This document shows positions 43,588-52,172 of a stretch of 64,000 nt of DNA, one piece after another (within the stretch, counting starts at the first letter, position 1; every line of letters starts with the position of its first letter). The position numbers were made by a program, and so were the translations under genes. Below the pieces are notes generated by a model. The model worked only from the letters and a program-made list of their open reading frames with translations. It ran no database searches and was not told the origin of the DNA. The DNA lies in assembly GCA_049969715.1 (NCBI GenBank), contig JBMFOH010000001.1:62001-126000 (forward strand), written 5' to 3'. Origin of the DNA: JBMFOH01 sp049969715 [NCBI: bacterium]. Lineage in GTDB: Bacteria; DUMJ01.

Positions 43588-44124
43588 ATGTATCTAAAGA
43601 AGACAGTAGTTTTAGTGGCAGTAGTGTTTTTCCTTTTTGCTAGTATAGGACTCGCTTTAGCGCAGGAGACTCTGCCAGAGCTATCTAAAAGTTATACTAA
43701 CGCAGAAGAAGGTTTTAGTATCTCTTATCCAGAAGGATGGGAAGAGGGAGAACCTGGTAACTCTTTAGCATGGATTCACGATGGGGAAGGTTCAGAGTTA
43801 GTAATATTAAAGGATAAGTTAGATTCTGGGATGGACCTTGCAGGTTATGTCGATGCTATAGATAAATGGGCAAAGGAAAATCTTCTAGATTATAGTCAGG
43901 AGTCTCTAGAAAATTATACCTTGAGTAATGAGCCAAGTATGCTAAGGGTTTATACCTTCACCTACAAGGGAGAGAATGGGGATATTCCTATCAAAGCAAT
44001 CGAAGCCTATCTCGTGAAGGAGGGTTATGGCTATACAGTAATATGTGATGCAGAGACTTCTACTTATCCTTCAGAGGAGGCTCTTTTTAGAGAGATAATC
44101 GGTAGTTTTCATTTTACCAAATAG
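43588..44124 (+). CDS. Secreted PsbP/DcrB-like protein of unknown function
   Basis: 178 residues. A clear signal peptide (about 1-25: KK then a long hydrophobic run, cleaving after ALA) is followed by a small alpha/beta domain with the pattern [16 protein letters not shown] near residue 37-50, characteristic of PsbP/Mog1-like folds used in many exported small proteins. It ends [12 protein letters not shown], also typical. No lipobox cysteine, so periplasmic or secreted. A strong GAGGGAGG RBS precedes it. It lies 22 bases before a CE7 esterase, but a functional tie is not evident. Confidence 0.75.
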   Translation: MYLKKTVVLVAVVFFLFASIGLALAQETLPELSKSYTNAEEGFSISYPEGWEEGEPGNSLAWIHDGEGSELVILKDKLDSGMDLAGYVDAIDKWAKENLLDYSQESLENYTLSNEPSMLRVYTFTYKGENGDIPIKAIEAYLVKEGYGYTVICDAETSTYPSEEALFREIIGSFHFTK

Positions 44125-44146
44125 TAAAACAAGGAGGTTTGATTTA

Positions 44147-45118
44147 ATGGCTTTCTATGACCTACCGCTAGAAGATTTAGAAAGATATCTTCCAGAAAGG
44201 TATGAGGAGAAGGATTTTGATAACTTTTGGGAAGCTACAATCTCTGAATCTCAGAGATATCCTTTAGACCCTGTCTTTGAAAAGGTGGACTACTATCTGA
44301 AAAATGTCGATGTATTTGATGTGACATTTAGTGGATATATGGGACAACGGATAAAGGGTTGGCTTTTACTTCCTAAATTTAGAACAGGTAAATTACCCTG
44401 TATAGTAGAGTTTATAGGATATGGGGGAGGAAGAGGGTTCCCTTTTGATTGGCTCATCTGGAGTAGTGCTGGATATGCACATCTAATTATGGATACTAGG
44501 GGGCAGGGTACATCCTGGATGAGAGGGGATACCCCTGATTATGAAACTGAGCCGTCTAATCCTCATGCACCTGGATTTATGACTAAAGGTATTCTTGACC
44601 CTAAGACATATTATTATAGAAGGGTATTTACTGACGCAGTAAGGGCGGTAGAGACTGCAGCGTCATTTCCTGAGGTTGATCCTAGTAGAATAGCGGTAAC
44701 TGGCGGTAGTCAGGGTGGAGGAATCTCCCTTGCTGTAAGTGGGCTGTCCCCAACGGTAAGTGCACTTATGACAGATGTTCCATTCTTATGTCACTATAGA
44801 AGGGCGACAGAGATAACAGACACCAATCCTTATGGAGAGATTAGCCTTTACTGTAAGACGCATCGTGATAAGGTTGAAACTGTGTTTCGTACCCTTTCTT
44901 ATTTTGATGGGGTAAATTTTGCTGTCAGGGCAAAATGTCCTGCCATATTTTCTGTAGGACTAATGGATACTATCTGTCCTCCTTCGACCGTTTTTGCTGC
45001 CTATAACTATTACAAGGGAGAAAAAGAGATAAGGATATATAGATACAATAATCATGAAGGAGGAGGGAATTATCATACCTTAGAGAAATTGAAATTCATC
45101 AGCAAGCTTTGGGGGTAA
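44147..45118 (+). CDS. Acetyl xylan esterase / cephalosporin C deacetylase, CE7
   Basis: 323 residues. Removes acetyl groups from xylo-oligosaccharides in the cytosol. The CE7 alpha/beta hydrolase features are complete: [18 protein letters not shown]-terminus, RGQGTSW, the nucleophile serine in [16 protein letters not shown] (about residue 187), aspartate in [17 protein letters not shown], and histidine in NNHEGGGNY. Length and motifs match Thermotoga-like enzymes. It fits with the GH51 and GH3 genes for arabinoxylan use. A terminator follows within 60 bases. Confidence 0.94.
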   Translation: MAFYDLPLEDLERYLPERYEEKDFDNFWEATISESQRYPLDPVFEKVDYYLKNVDVFDVTFSGYMGQRIKGWLLLPKFRTGKLPCIVEFIGYGGGRGFPFDWLIWSSAGYAHLIMDTRGQGTSWMRGDTPDYETEPSNPHAPGFMTKGILDPKTYYYRRVFTDAVRAVETAASFPEVDPSRIAVTGGSQGGGISLAVSGLSPTVSALMTDVPFLCHYRRATEITDTNPYGEISLYCKTHRDKVETVFRTLSYFDGVNFAVRAKCPAIFSVGLMDTICPPSTVFAAYNYYKGEKEIRIYRYNNHEGGGNYHTLEKLKFISKLWG

Positions 45119-45156
45119 TTATATTCCTAGTAGAGATTATTTTTTAATAGTTTTTT

Positions 45157-45176
45157 GGGCTCGATACATCGAGCCC
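45157..45176. terminator. Bidirectional terminator between convergent genes
   Basis: GGGCTCGA-TACA-TCGAGCCC, a perfect 8-bp GC-rich stem. T-rich tracts flank both sides (TTTATATTTTT to the right, TTTTTT preceding on the left giving A-rich on one strand), so it can end rightward transcription of the CE7 gene and possibly leftward transcription of the barrel protein. Confidence 0.8.
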
Positions 45177-45185
45177 TTTATATTT

Positions 45186-45803
45186 TTAGAATTGAGCAGA
45201 ATAGCTACCACCTATAACGAATGCATTCCCAATAAAACCTATATCAATCTTGACTGGTTTTATATAGGTAATTCTTAAGCCTCCATTAAAGTGACGGCTG
45301 TATTCAAATATAACCTCTCCTAGTTTTGGAACATTCAGGTTTAAACCGAGGAATGGTCCTTCATAGATTCCAGTTCCAAGTCCTATATTAAATTTTAGGT
45401 CATCTTTTTCTCCGATGGTCTTAGTAGTAACTACATAGAATGACTGTTTATACTGATCAATGATATCAGTAATCCCCACTGCTATAGCTGGTATCTCTCC
45501 TTTTTCTTTTATAAGCTGTATCTTACCATTTACAAGTATATAAGTATCTGGACCTATAGTGGTAGGTGTTACTCCTAGTTCTACTCCATAACTGGCACCT
45601 ACACTCATTGGGATACGAAAGATAGTCCCTCCATCTGTCTTTACATTTGCTCCAATGCTAAATGCTCCCGGACTTAATACCTCAGCAGTGGGAGTCTCTA
45701 TAAGTCCCGTTGGTCCCCATACACTCTGAGTAGCGTAGGCTAAGGAACCGCCTAATAACGTAGTAACTACAACTACTATAGAGAGAAGTAAAAATTTACG
45801 CAA
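45186..45803 (-). CDS. Putative outer-membrane beta-barrel protein (YjbH-like)
   Basis: About 205 residues: a signal peptide (RKFLLLSIVVVV..., cleaving near AYA) and then alternating beta strands such as GAFSIGANV, FRIPMSVGASYGVELGVTP and FNIGLGTGIYEGPFLGLNLNV. The WGPTGLIETPTAEVLSPG start is seen in YjbH-type barrels. It ends in a strand with a terminal phenylalanine (GGSYSAQF), the usual barrel-assembly signal. Start: AAGGAGG touches an ATG at 45812 with no spacing, while TTG 45803 is nine bases away, so I choose the TTG. Substrate and role are unknown. Confidence 0.65.
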   Translation of the reverse strand: MRKFLLLSIVVVVTTLLGGSLAYATQSVWGPTGLIETPTAEVLSPGAFSIGANVKTDGGTIFRIPMSVGASYGVELGVTPTTIGPDTYILVNGKIQLIKEKGEIPAIAVGITDIIDQYKQSFYVVTTKTIGEKDDLKFNIGLGTGIYEGPFLGLNLNVPKLGEVIFEYSRHFNGGLRITYIKPVKIDIGFIGNAFVIGGSYSAQF

Positions 45804-45884
45804 TTGTCTCATCCTCCTTCTTAACAAGTTTTTATTTTATATATTATATAATATGATACAACAGTATCTGGAGTTCGAATCCTG

Positions 45885-45893
45885 TGGTATAAT
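45885..45893 (+). promoter_or_regulatory. Extended -10 promoter of the UbiA-type gene
   Basis: TGGTATAAT ends 11 bases before the ATG at 45905. With a usual start about seven bases after the -10, the leader would be only about five bases, too short for an RBS, and none is seen. Confidence 0.55.
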
Positions 45894-45904
45894 GTTACTC
45901 TACT

Positions 45905-46795
45905 ATGAGGATTGACTACAAAGGGACTATTTTAGCTATAATTGAAACTCTTAGACCGAAACAGTGGATCAAAAACTTTTTGGTCTTTGCTGGAATAATA
46001 TTTTCTAAGAACCTATTTAATGTATCCATGCTCTTAGATGTAATATTAACCTTCTTTATCTTCTGCCTTTCTTCTGGCATTATCTACACAATAAATGATA
46101 TGGTTGATGTTGAAAAGGACAAATCGAATCCTTTAAAGGCTACTAGGCCTATAGCATCTGGAAGACTTAAGATTAAAGATGCAAAGATAGTAGTAGCTAT
46201 TTTACTTCCTATCTGCTTAGCCATCTCTTATTCTATGGATGTAAGGTTCTTTCTAGTAGTTGTATTGTATATAGCCCTTCAGATATTCTATTCCTTCTAT
46301 CTTAAGAATATTCCTATTTTAGATATATTCTCAATATCCTTAGGTTCTCTATTAAGAGTAGTAGGAGGGGTGGTAGTTATAGGTGTGGACATCTCTTCTT
46401 GGTTATTTATATGTACTATCCTTCTTGCCTTACTTTTGACTATAAGTAAGCGTAGATATGAACTTATAGCACTAGACCAAGAGGCAAAGAATCATAGAAT
46501 GGTTCTAGCAGAGTACAGTCCGCACCTCTTAGACCAGATGCTCTCTATAGTCACTACCTCTCTCCTTGTTACATATATTATGTATACAATTTCAGAGGAA
46601 ACTATAACAAGATTCGGGACTAAGAGCCTTGTCTTTACAACCCCTTTTGTCCTCTATGGGATATTTAGGTATCTTTATCTAATGTACCAGAAAGACTTTG
46701 GAGGGAGCCCTGAAAGTGCTATAATCTTTGATAGACCATTGATGATAAATGTTGCCTTATGGATTATAATAATATTGATATTGATTTATTTATAA
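45905..46795 (+). CDS. UbiA-family polyprenyl-phosphate phosphoribosyltransferase-like enzyme
   Basis: 296 residues with about eight to nine membrane helices. It opens ETLRPKQWIKNFLVFAGIIF, the hallmark of decaprenyl-phosphate phosphoribosyltransferase relatives. The prenyl-phosphate Mg motif is IYTINDMVDVEKDKSNP (about residues 61-77), followed by ATRPIASGRL, and a second-half LTISKRRYELIALDQEAKNHR. In actinobacteria this reaction puts phosphoribose on a lipid carrier for arabinan sugars; here the product is inferred. It begins a four-gene cassette with DUF362, GT-C and SMR proteins. It appears nearly leaderless. Confidence 0.88.
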   Translation: MRIDYKGTILAIIETLRPKQWIKNFLVFAGIIFSKNLFNVSMLLDVILTFFIFCLSSGIIYTINDMVDVEKDKSNPLKATRPIASGRLKIKDAKIVVAILLPICLAISYSMDVRFFLVVVLYIALQIFYSFYLKNIPILDIFSISLGSLLRVVGGVVVIGVDISSWLFICTILLALLLTISKRRYELIALDQEAKNHRMVLAEYSPHLLDQMLSIVTTSLLVTYIMYTISEETITRFGTKSLVFTTPFVLYGIFRYLYLMYQKDFGGSPESAIIFDRPLMINVALWIIIILILIYL

Positions 46796-46805
46796 AAGAG
46801 GTAAA

Positions 46806-47882
46806 ATGTATAGATCGCAGGTAGTAGTATTAAAGACTAGTCCAGAGAGAGTTCTTGAAGATTATAAGAAGCTTCTTCATCTGGCAGGATATGAGAGGTT
46901 TTTATCTAAGGATAGAGATATCATCCTAAAGCTTAATCTTTCTTGGACAAAATATTTTCCTGCTTGTTCTTCATCTCCTTGGCAGGTAGAGGGGGTTATA
47001 AGGACCCTTTTAGAGGATGGCTATTCTAAGGGCAGGATATTTCCTGTAGAGAATAGAACAGTGGTAACAAAGCCGGTTATAGGGGCTAGAAATAATAAAT
47101 GGCTTCCTATCTTAGAGAGGTACCAACTTCCATTTATTCCTCTCACCGAGGTAGAGTGGGTGAGGTACGACTTTAAAAATAAACTTCTAAAACTAAATGA
47201 TATATTCCCAGAAGGTATCGAGATCCCAAAGATGTTTATAGGTAAAGATATAGTTCACCTCCCTACTGTTAAGACGCATGGACATTCTACTACTACAGGA
47301 GCGATAAAAAATTCCTTTGGAGGACTCTTGAAAGAGGTCAGACATTACTGCCATAAGTATATCCATGAGGTTCTAGTAGACCTCATGATCATCCAGAAGG
47401 AGATACATCCAAATGTCTTTGCTGTAATGGATGGAACAGTCTGTGGGGATGGTTCTGGACCAAGGACGATGATACCAAGAATAAAGAACTATATACTTGC
47501 AAGTAGTGATTCGGTAGCAATAGATGCTGTTAGTGCCAAGATGATGGGATTTGAACCATTGGATATTCCATACATCAGGATGTGTAATAAGATGGGGTTA
47601 GGGGTAGGGGACGTAAAAAATATAGAGATAATAGGAGAGGATATATCTAAGGTTAATTTTGGATTTACTACAAAGAAAAGTTTTGTTATCTGGGGAGACC
47701 AACTGGTAAGAAAGGGGGCTTTAAACTTTCTAGAAAAGCCATTACTTCATTCCCCTTTGGTAATACTCCCTATTATGGCTTCGAACATATACCATGACTA
47801 TATATGGTACCCGATAATTGGGAGAAAAAGAATAAGAGACTTTATGAAGACAGATTGGGGGAAGCTATTTGAAAGGTATTGA
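46806..47882 (+). CDS. DUF362 domain protein
   Basis: 358 residues. Characteristic DUF362 blocks are KLNLSWTKYFPACSSSPWQVEGVI, IVHLPTVKTHGHSTTTGAIKNSFGG (each partly quoted: VHLPTVKTH, GAIKNSFGG), VFAVMDGTVCGDGSGPR and SSDSVAIDAVSAKMMG. There is no ferredoxin domain, unlike many DUF362 proteins, so electron transfer is doubtful. Function is unknown. It lies ten bases after the UbiA-type gene with GAGG in front of its ATG, and overlaps the GT-C gene by 14 bases, so it belongs to the lipid-linked sugar cassette. Confidence 0.85.
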   Translation: MYRSQVVVLKTSPERVLEDYKKLLHLAGYERFLSKDRDIILKLNLSWTKYFPACSSSPWQVEGVIRTLLEDGYSKGRIFPVENRTVVTKPVIGARNNKWLPILERYQLPFIPLTEVEWVRYDFKNKLLKLNDIFPEGIEIPKMFIGKDIVHLPTVKTHGHSTTTGAIKNSFGGLLKEVRHYCHKYIHEVLVDLMIIQKEIHPNVFAVMDGTVCGDGSGPRTMIPRIKNYILASSDSVAIDAVSAKMMGFEPLDIPYIRMCNKMGLGVGDVKNIEIIGEDISKVNFGFTTKKSFVIWGDQLVRKGALNFLEKPLLHSPLVILPIMASNIYHDYIWYPIIGRKRIRDFMKTDWGKLFERY

Positions 47883-49653
47883 AAAGGTCTTAGAGAGCAG
47901 GATCCTTTTTCTGTTGATTTTGGCTTTGAGTCTTTTCTATCTATTTACCCCTATTAGGATTGGATATAACATATATGACGAAGGGATAGTTGTATATGGG
48001 GCGAACAGGGTCTTTAATGGGGAGATTCCATATAGGGACTTCTGGACCATGTATGCTCCTGGACAGTTCTATATGGTAGCCCTTCTCTATAGACTCTTTG
48101 GAATAGGGCTCTTCCCTGTAAGGGTATATAGTGCTGTTATAAATTTTCTAATTGCAGTTCTAGCTTATCTGATTGTTAGAAGATTTGCAGGGCATAAAAT
48201 TGCCATTCTTTCTTTTATATTCACTGTCCTATGGATGGGAGGATGGGGGATGTTTTACGGTTCTCCTACGCCTATTGGGACATTCTGGAGTCTATTTAGT
48301 ATACTCTTTGTGGTTGATTTCCTTGTTAGAAAAAGAACGACTAGTCTTATAATAGCTGGACTCCTTACAGGTATAACTAGTGTATTTAGACATGATATTG
48401 GAGGATATACATTTATTGCCTCTACACTGGTACTTGTCCCATATATTTACATAAATATCTCTAGAAGAAATTTGCTCAACACTATAAGACTATGGGGTAG
48501 ATATCTTCTTGGAACTATAATTATATTTTTGCCTGTGGCGATATATTTTCTAGTAAATGTTCCCTATAGAGAACTTATATATGACCTCATTATCTTTCCT
48601 GCCAAGATATTCCCTAAGGTAAGAGACCTGCCATATCCTAAATTCGGTCTTGATTTCAATACCTTCTTATTCTATGCGCCAATCATTGTATATCTGGTTA
48701 CTATAGTTGAGTTGATGTTGAATATTAAAGATATTAAGAGGTTTAGAGAAAAGGAGTGGAGTACTGTTCTCCTTTTGATCCTAGGTGTCCTATTCTTTAA
48801 TCAGGCATGGGTAAGATCAGATGTCCCTCATCTGCTTCCTACTATTATTCCGGCGATGTTGCTCCTTTCGAGTTTGATTGTAAGCCCATTAAATAAGGTA
48901 TTTAGGAGAGGAGAACTGATATTAAAACTCTTTTTCTTATTCTTATCTTTTATCCTGATCCTTGCCCTCTATAATAATACCTTAAGAGAGGTCTCGTTTT
49001 CAGTGTATATGCTTCCTATTATAGTCCTTTCTCTATTGATATTACTTATCTCTATGCTCTTTCAGCTCACCTCTTTTAGGGGAAGACGCATCTATCAGGT
49101 AGCAACCATTATACTCTGCGGTTTCATCCTTTTCTCATTCTATACCGACAGAATAGAGAACACTCCTCTTAGTAAACTTCTGTCTTTTAAGATGTTAGGT
49201 CTGGTTCCTCTAGAGACAGAACGTGCTAGAGGTATCTATGTATTTCCTGGTCAGGATTATTTTGTTTTGGCTACGGTAAAATTTATCCAGATGAATACAA
49301 AACCAGACGAGAAGATCTTTATTGGAGATTCTAGACATGATAGGATCTTTGTAAACGACATAATGCTCTATTTCCTCTCTGAAAGGAACAGTGCTACAAA
49401 GTATCACGAGCTTCACCCAGGGTTAGCAACTACTAAAGAGGTCCAAGATGAGATTATAGAAGAGTTGAAGAGGAATAATGTGAGATATGTAGTTCTATGG
49501 AATGGAGCAGAAAATGTTATGGAGCCCAATGAGAGTGCTATCAGCTCTGGGGTTACCGATCTAGATGATTTTATACAGAAGAACTATCTTCCCGTAATGA
49601 CTTTTGGCCCATACCAGATAAGAGAAAGGGTAATTAATGGAGAGATAAGTTGA
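47869..49653 (+). CDS. GT-C fold membrane glycosyltransferase (GT39/ArnT-like)
   Basis: 594 residues with about 11 hydrophobic helices in the first 410. The catalytic first loop carries the acidic pair YDEGIVVYGANR and the DFWTMYAPGQFY segment expected of polyprenyl-phosphate-sugar-dependent transferases. A soluble C-terminal domain (about 440-594) includes EKIFIGDSRHDRIFVND. It should transfer a sugar from a lipid carrier outside the cytoplasmic membrane. It starts at TTG within the DUF362 gene; the next gene overlaps its stop. Acceptor unknown. Confidence 0.82.
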   Translation: MKGIEKVLESRILFLLILALSLFYLFTPIRIGYNIYDEGIVVYGANRVFNGEIPYRDFWTMYAPGQFYMVALLYRLFGIGLFPVRVYSAVINFLIAVLAYLIVRRFAGHKIAILSFIFTVLWMGGWGMFYGSPTPIGTFWSLFSILFVVDFLVRKRTTSLIIAGLLTGITSVFRHDIGGYTFIASTLVLVPYIYINISRRNLLNTIRLWGRYLLGTIIIFLPVAIYFLVNVPYRELIYDLIIFPAKIFPKVRDLPYPKFGLDFNTFLFYAPIIVYLVTIVELMLNIKDIKRFREKEWSTVLLLILGVLFFNQAWVRSDVPHLLPTIIPAMLLLSSLIVSPLNKVFRRGELILKLFFLFLSFILILALYNNTLREVSFSVYMLPIIVLSLLILLISMLFQLTSFRGRRIYQVATIILCGFILFSFYTDRIENTPLSKLLSFKMLGLVPLETERARGIYVFPGQDYFVLATVKFIQMNTKPDEKIFIGDSRHDRIFVNDIMLYFLSERNSATKYHELHPGLATTKEVQDEIIEELKRNNVRYVVLWNGAENVMEPNESAISSGVTDLDDFIQKNYLPVMTFGPYQIRERVINGEIS

Positions 49654-50000
49654 ACTATATATTGTTATTGGCTTCTCTGGTCTCTAATGCCTTGGCAAAC
49701 GTATTTATAAAGGCCGGAATGAAGGATTATAGTGAAGGCATCAGCCTTAAGATGTTTTTCTATATACTAAGAAGTCCATTTGTTGTTGTAGGGCTCTTAT
49801 TCTTTGTCGGTGCATTCATCGGCTATAGTTTTTTGCTTTCTAGGATGCAGCTGAGTATCGCCTATCCTATAATGACTGGGGCAGGTTTTGCTATTGTATG
49901 TGTACTTTCTTATCTTTGGTTTAACGAAAATTTCAGCGTTCTAAAGGTCTTTGGCATCTTACTTATCTTTATCGGTATAGTCTTCCTTTCTAGAGGATAG
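49650..50000 (+). CDS. SMR/EamA-type small membrane transporter (flippase-like)
   Basis: 116 residues, four hydrophobic helices with an SMR pattern: NALANVFIKAGMK in helix 1, LLSRMQLSIAYPIMTGAGFAIV in helix 3 (partly quoted as SIAYPIMTG), and the C-terminal VFGILLIFIGIVFL. Its size and features match ArnE-like undecaprenyl-phosphate-sugar flippase subunits as well as EmrE drug transporters. The position after a GT-C transferase and a lipid-phosphate transferase favours lipid-linked sugar flipping. Starts at TTG overlapping the preceding stop (TTGA). Confidence 0.82.
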   Translation: MNYILLLASLVSNALANVFIKAGMKDYSEGISLKMFFYILRSPFVVVGLLFFVGAFIGYSFLLSRMQLSIAYPIMTGAGFAIVCVLSYLWFNENFSVLKVFGILLIFIGIVFLSRG

Positions 50001-50014
50001 TTTTATTTTTATTG

Positions 50015-50023
50015 TGTTATAAT
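50015..50023 (+). promoter_or_regulatory. Extended -10 promoter for the Gfo/Idh-isomerase pair
   Basis: TGTTATAAT lies 42 bases before the ATG at 50066; no good -35 is visible. With the terminator at 52149 it frames a two-gene unit. Confidence 0.6.
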
Positions 50024-50065
50024 AAAACTGAAAATTAAAATTCTAATGGTAAGGAGGGGAATATT

Positions 50066-51151
50066 ATGCCTAGAGCTACAACCAAGAAGGAAGAGAAGAA
50101 GACTATTAGGGTGGGTGTCATCGGGGTTGGAAAGATAGCAGAAGTTAGACATATTCCCGAGTATCTCAGTAACAAATCAGTAGAGATGGTAGCACTTGCT
50201 GATATAGATACCGTTCAACTTAAGGAGATAGGTGCCAAGTTTAATATTTCTAGTCTTTACACAGATTATAAAGAGATGCTAAAAAAGGAAAGACTTGATG
50301 CAGTAAGTGTATGTACTCCAAACTATCTTCACGCCTCTATGACCATAGATGCTCTTAATGAGGGGATTAATGTTCTAGTAGAGAAACCTATGGCTACATC
50401 TTTAGAAGAGGCAGATAAGATGATCGAGGCAGCAAAGAAGAATAAGAAGATTCTTATGGTAGATCATAACCAGAGGTTAGCACCAGGACATCAGATAGGG
50501 AAGAAGATTTTAGAGAGTGGTATCCTAGGAAAGGTATATACGGTTAGAACAGTCTTTGGCCATAGTGGTCCAGAATTTTGGAGCCCTAGAGGGAAATGGT
50601 TCTTCAGTAAGAAAGAAGCCTTTGCTGGAGTTATGGCTGATCTTGGCGTTCATAAGGTAGATGTAGTAAGGTGGTTACTTGGGCGAGAGGTAAAAAGAAT
50701 AGCAGCTTTTGGTGCTACATTTGAAAAGAAGGCAGATGTGGAAGACAATGGAGTAGCCATTATGGAGTTTGAGAATGGAACATTAGGAATACTTCAAGTA
50801 AGCTGGACACTTAAGCCAGGAGAGGACAATAGTACCATATTCTATTGTGAAAAAGGGATGCTTAAGCTCTTTACAGACCCAGAAAGACCGGTAATAGTAA
50901 GTCTAAGAGAAAAGGGAGATTTTATGGCTGGATTTGCTAAAGGAGAGATGTCATTTTCTCTGCCTCCTATGCAGACGAATGAGGTTGGCGGACAGTTTAG
51001 TAGTGGGATTATTGATTATTTTGTAGATTGTATCCTTAAGAATGAGAAGCCTTTTATCTCTGGGGAGGAAGGGAGAAAGGCCATGGAGATTGTAATTGGT
51101 ATACTGAGGTCTGCGGAGACAGGAAAGGTAGTAGAGCTTCCTTTAAAATAA
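50066..51151 (+). CDS. Gfo/Idh/MocA family oxidoreductase
   Basis: 361 residues. NAD(P)-dependent oxidation or reduction of a sugar or inositol. After a charged 13-residue head (RATTKKEEKK) comes the Rossmann motif VGVIGVGKIAEVRHIPEY, then VSVCTPNYLHASMTIDAL, the family EKPMATSLEEAD lysine motif (about residues 109-120) and the C-terminal domain with GVMADLGVHKVDVVRWLLG, where D and H are the likely catalytic pair. Substrate unknown. GGAGG-type RBS (AAGGAGGGG). It is followed at 12-18 bases by an isomerase-like gene. Confidence 0.92.
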   Translation: MPRATTKKEEKKTIRVGVIGVGKIAEVRHIPEYLSNKSVEMVALADIDTVQLKEIGAKFNISSLYTDYKEMLKKERLDAVSVCTPNYLHASMTIDALNEGINVLVEKPMATSLEEADKMIEAAKKNKKILMVDHNQRLAPGHQIGKKILESGILGKVYTVRTVFGHSGPEFWSPRGKWFFSKKEAFAGVMADLGVHKVDVVRWLLGREVKRIAAFGATFEKKADVEDNGVAIMEFENGTLGILQVSWTLKPGEDNSTIFYCEKGMLKLFTDPERPVIVSLREKGDFMAGFAKGEMSFSLPPMQTNEVGGQFSSGIIDYFVDCILKNEKPFISGEEGRKAMEIVIGILRSAETGKVVELPLK

Positions 51152-51169
51152 GTCTGGAGGTGATTGAGA

Positions 51170-52141
51170 TTGAAATTGGGTGTGTTTCTTGTATTGTTTC
51201 AGAATCTATCATTGGAACAGGCGCTAGATAAGGCTCGTTCCTATGGGCTTGAAGCAGTAGAGATTGGATGTGGAGGATACCCTGGAAATGCTCATTGTAA
51301 ACCAGGTGAGCTCTTAAAGGACAAGGAGGCAGTGAAGAAATTTAAGAAGACTGTTGAGGGTAGGGGTCTTGTTATAAGTGCCTTGAGTGTCCATGGGAAT
51401 CCTATTCATCCACAGAAGGAGATAGCGGAACAGTTCCATAAGGATTGGGAAGATACGGTAAGACTAGCTAGTGAGCTAGAGGTTCCAGTAGTAATATCGT
51501 TCTCTGGTTGCCCTGGAGATTCCGAAAATTCTAAGTATCCTAACTGGGTAACCTGTGCCTGGCCTCTTGATTATCAGGCTATCTTAAAATGGCAATGGGA
51601 AGAAAAGATTATACCCTACTGGAAGAAACAGGCAGATTTTGCTAACTCTTATGGGATAAAGAAGATTGCCTTAGAGTTACATCCGGGTTTTGCTGTTTAT
51701 AGCGTTGATACCTTACTAAAATTGAGAAAAGCAGTTGGTCCTGCAATAGGTGCAAATCTGGATCCAAGTCATCTCTTTTGGCAAGGAGTTGATCCAGTAT
51801 CCGCGATAAGGGCTTTAGGTAAGGAGAATGCAATCTTCCACTTCCATGCAAAGGATACCTATATAGACCCTGTAAATACCTCGGTCAATGGTGTGTTAGA
51901 CGCCAAGCCTTATACTCAAGTACTGGAGAGGTCTTGGATATTTAGAAGTGTAGGCTATGGACATGACTATAAGGTATGGAAGGATATAGTAAGTACGCTT
52001 AGAACTGTTGGATATGATTATGTAATGAGTATTGAGCATGAAGATGGGCTAGCCTCTATAGAGGAAGGGCTATCCAAAGCAGTAAGTTTCCTAAAAGAGG
52101 TTATGTTGAAAGAGCTACCGGCAGTACCCTGGTGGACATAG
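51170..52141 (+). CDS. Sugar phosphate isomerase/epimerase-like TIM barrel protein
   Basis: About 323 residues, xylose-isomerase-like barrel with metal ligands in GLEAVEIGCGGYPG, IALELHPGFAVY, GANLDPSHLFWQG, IFHFHAKDTYI and YVMSIEHEDGL. It is typically paired with Gfo/Idh enzymes in polyol or inositol breakdown, as here. The RBS decides the start: GGAGG at 51156-51160 is nine bases before TTG 51170 but only three before TTG 51164, so I choose 51170. It ends in a strong terminator. Confidence 0.88.
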   Translation: MKLGVFLVLFQNLSLEQALDKARSYGLEAVEIGCGGYPGNAHCKPGELLKDKEAVKKFKKTVEGRGLVISALSVHGNPIHPQKEIAEQFHKDWEDTVRLASELEVPVVISFSGCPGDSENSKYPNWVTCAWPLDYQAILKWQWEEKIIPYWKKQADFANSYGIKKIALELHPGFAVYSVDTLLKLRKAVGPAIGANLDPSHLFWQGVDPVSAIRALGKENAIFHFHAKDTYIDPVNTSVNGVLDAKPYTQVLERSWIFRSVGYGHDYKVWKDIVSTLRTVGYDYVMSIEHEDGLASIEEGLSKAVSFLKEVMLKELPAVPWWT

Positions 52142-52148
52142 GTTCTTA

Positions 52149-52172
52149 GGGGATAGCCTAGAGGCTATCCCC
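52149..52172 (+). terminator. Rho-independent terminator after the isomerase gene
   Basis: GGGGATAGCC-TAGA-GGCTATCCCC, a perfect 10-bp stem followed by six T. It ends the Gfo/Idh unit. The stem also forms the last codons and stop of convergent herA on the other strand, where no T tract follows. Confidence 0.92.

Noticed and set aside
45871-45885. GTTCGAATCC, like a tRNA T arm, before the UbiA gene
   Set aside because: Stem bases on both sides do not pair and no acceptor or anticodon arm lies upstream. A similar GAATCCTG block at 57907 suggests a promoter-related motif.
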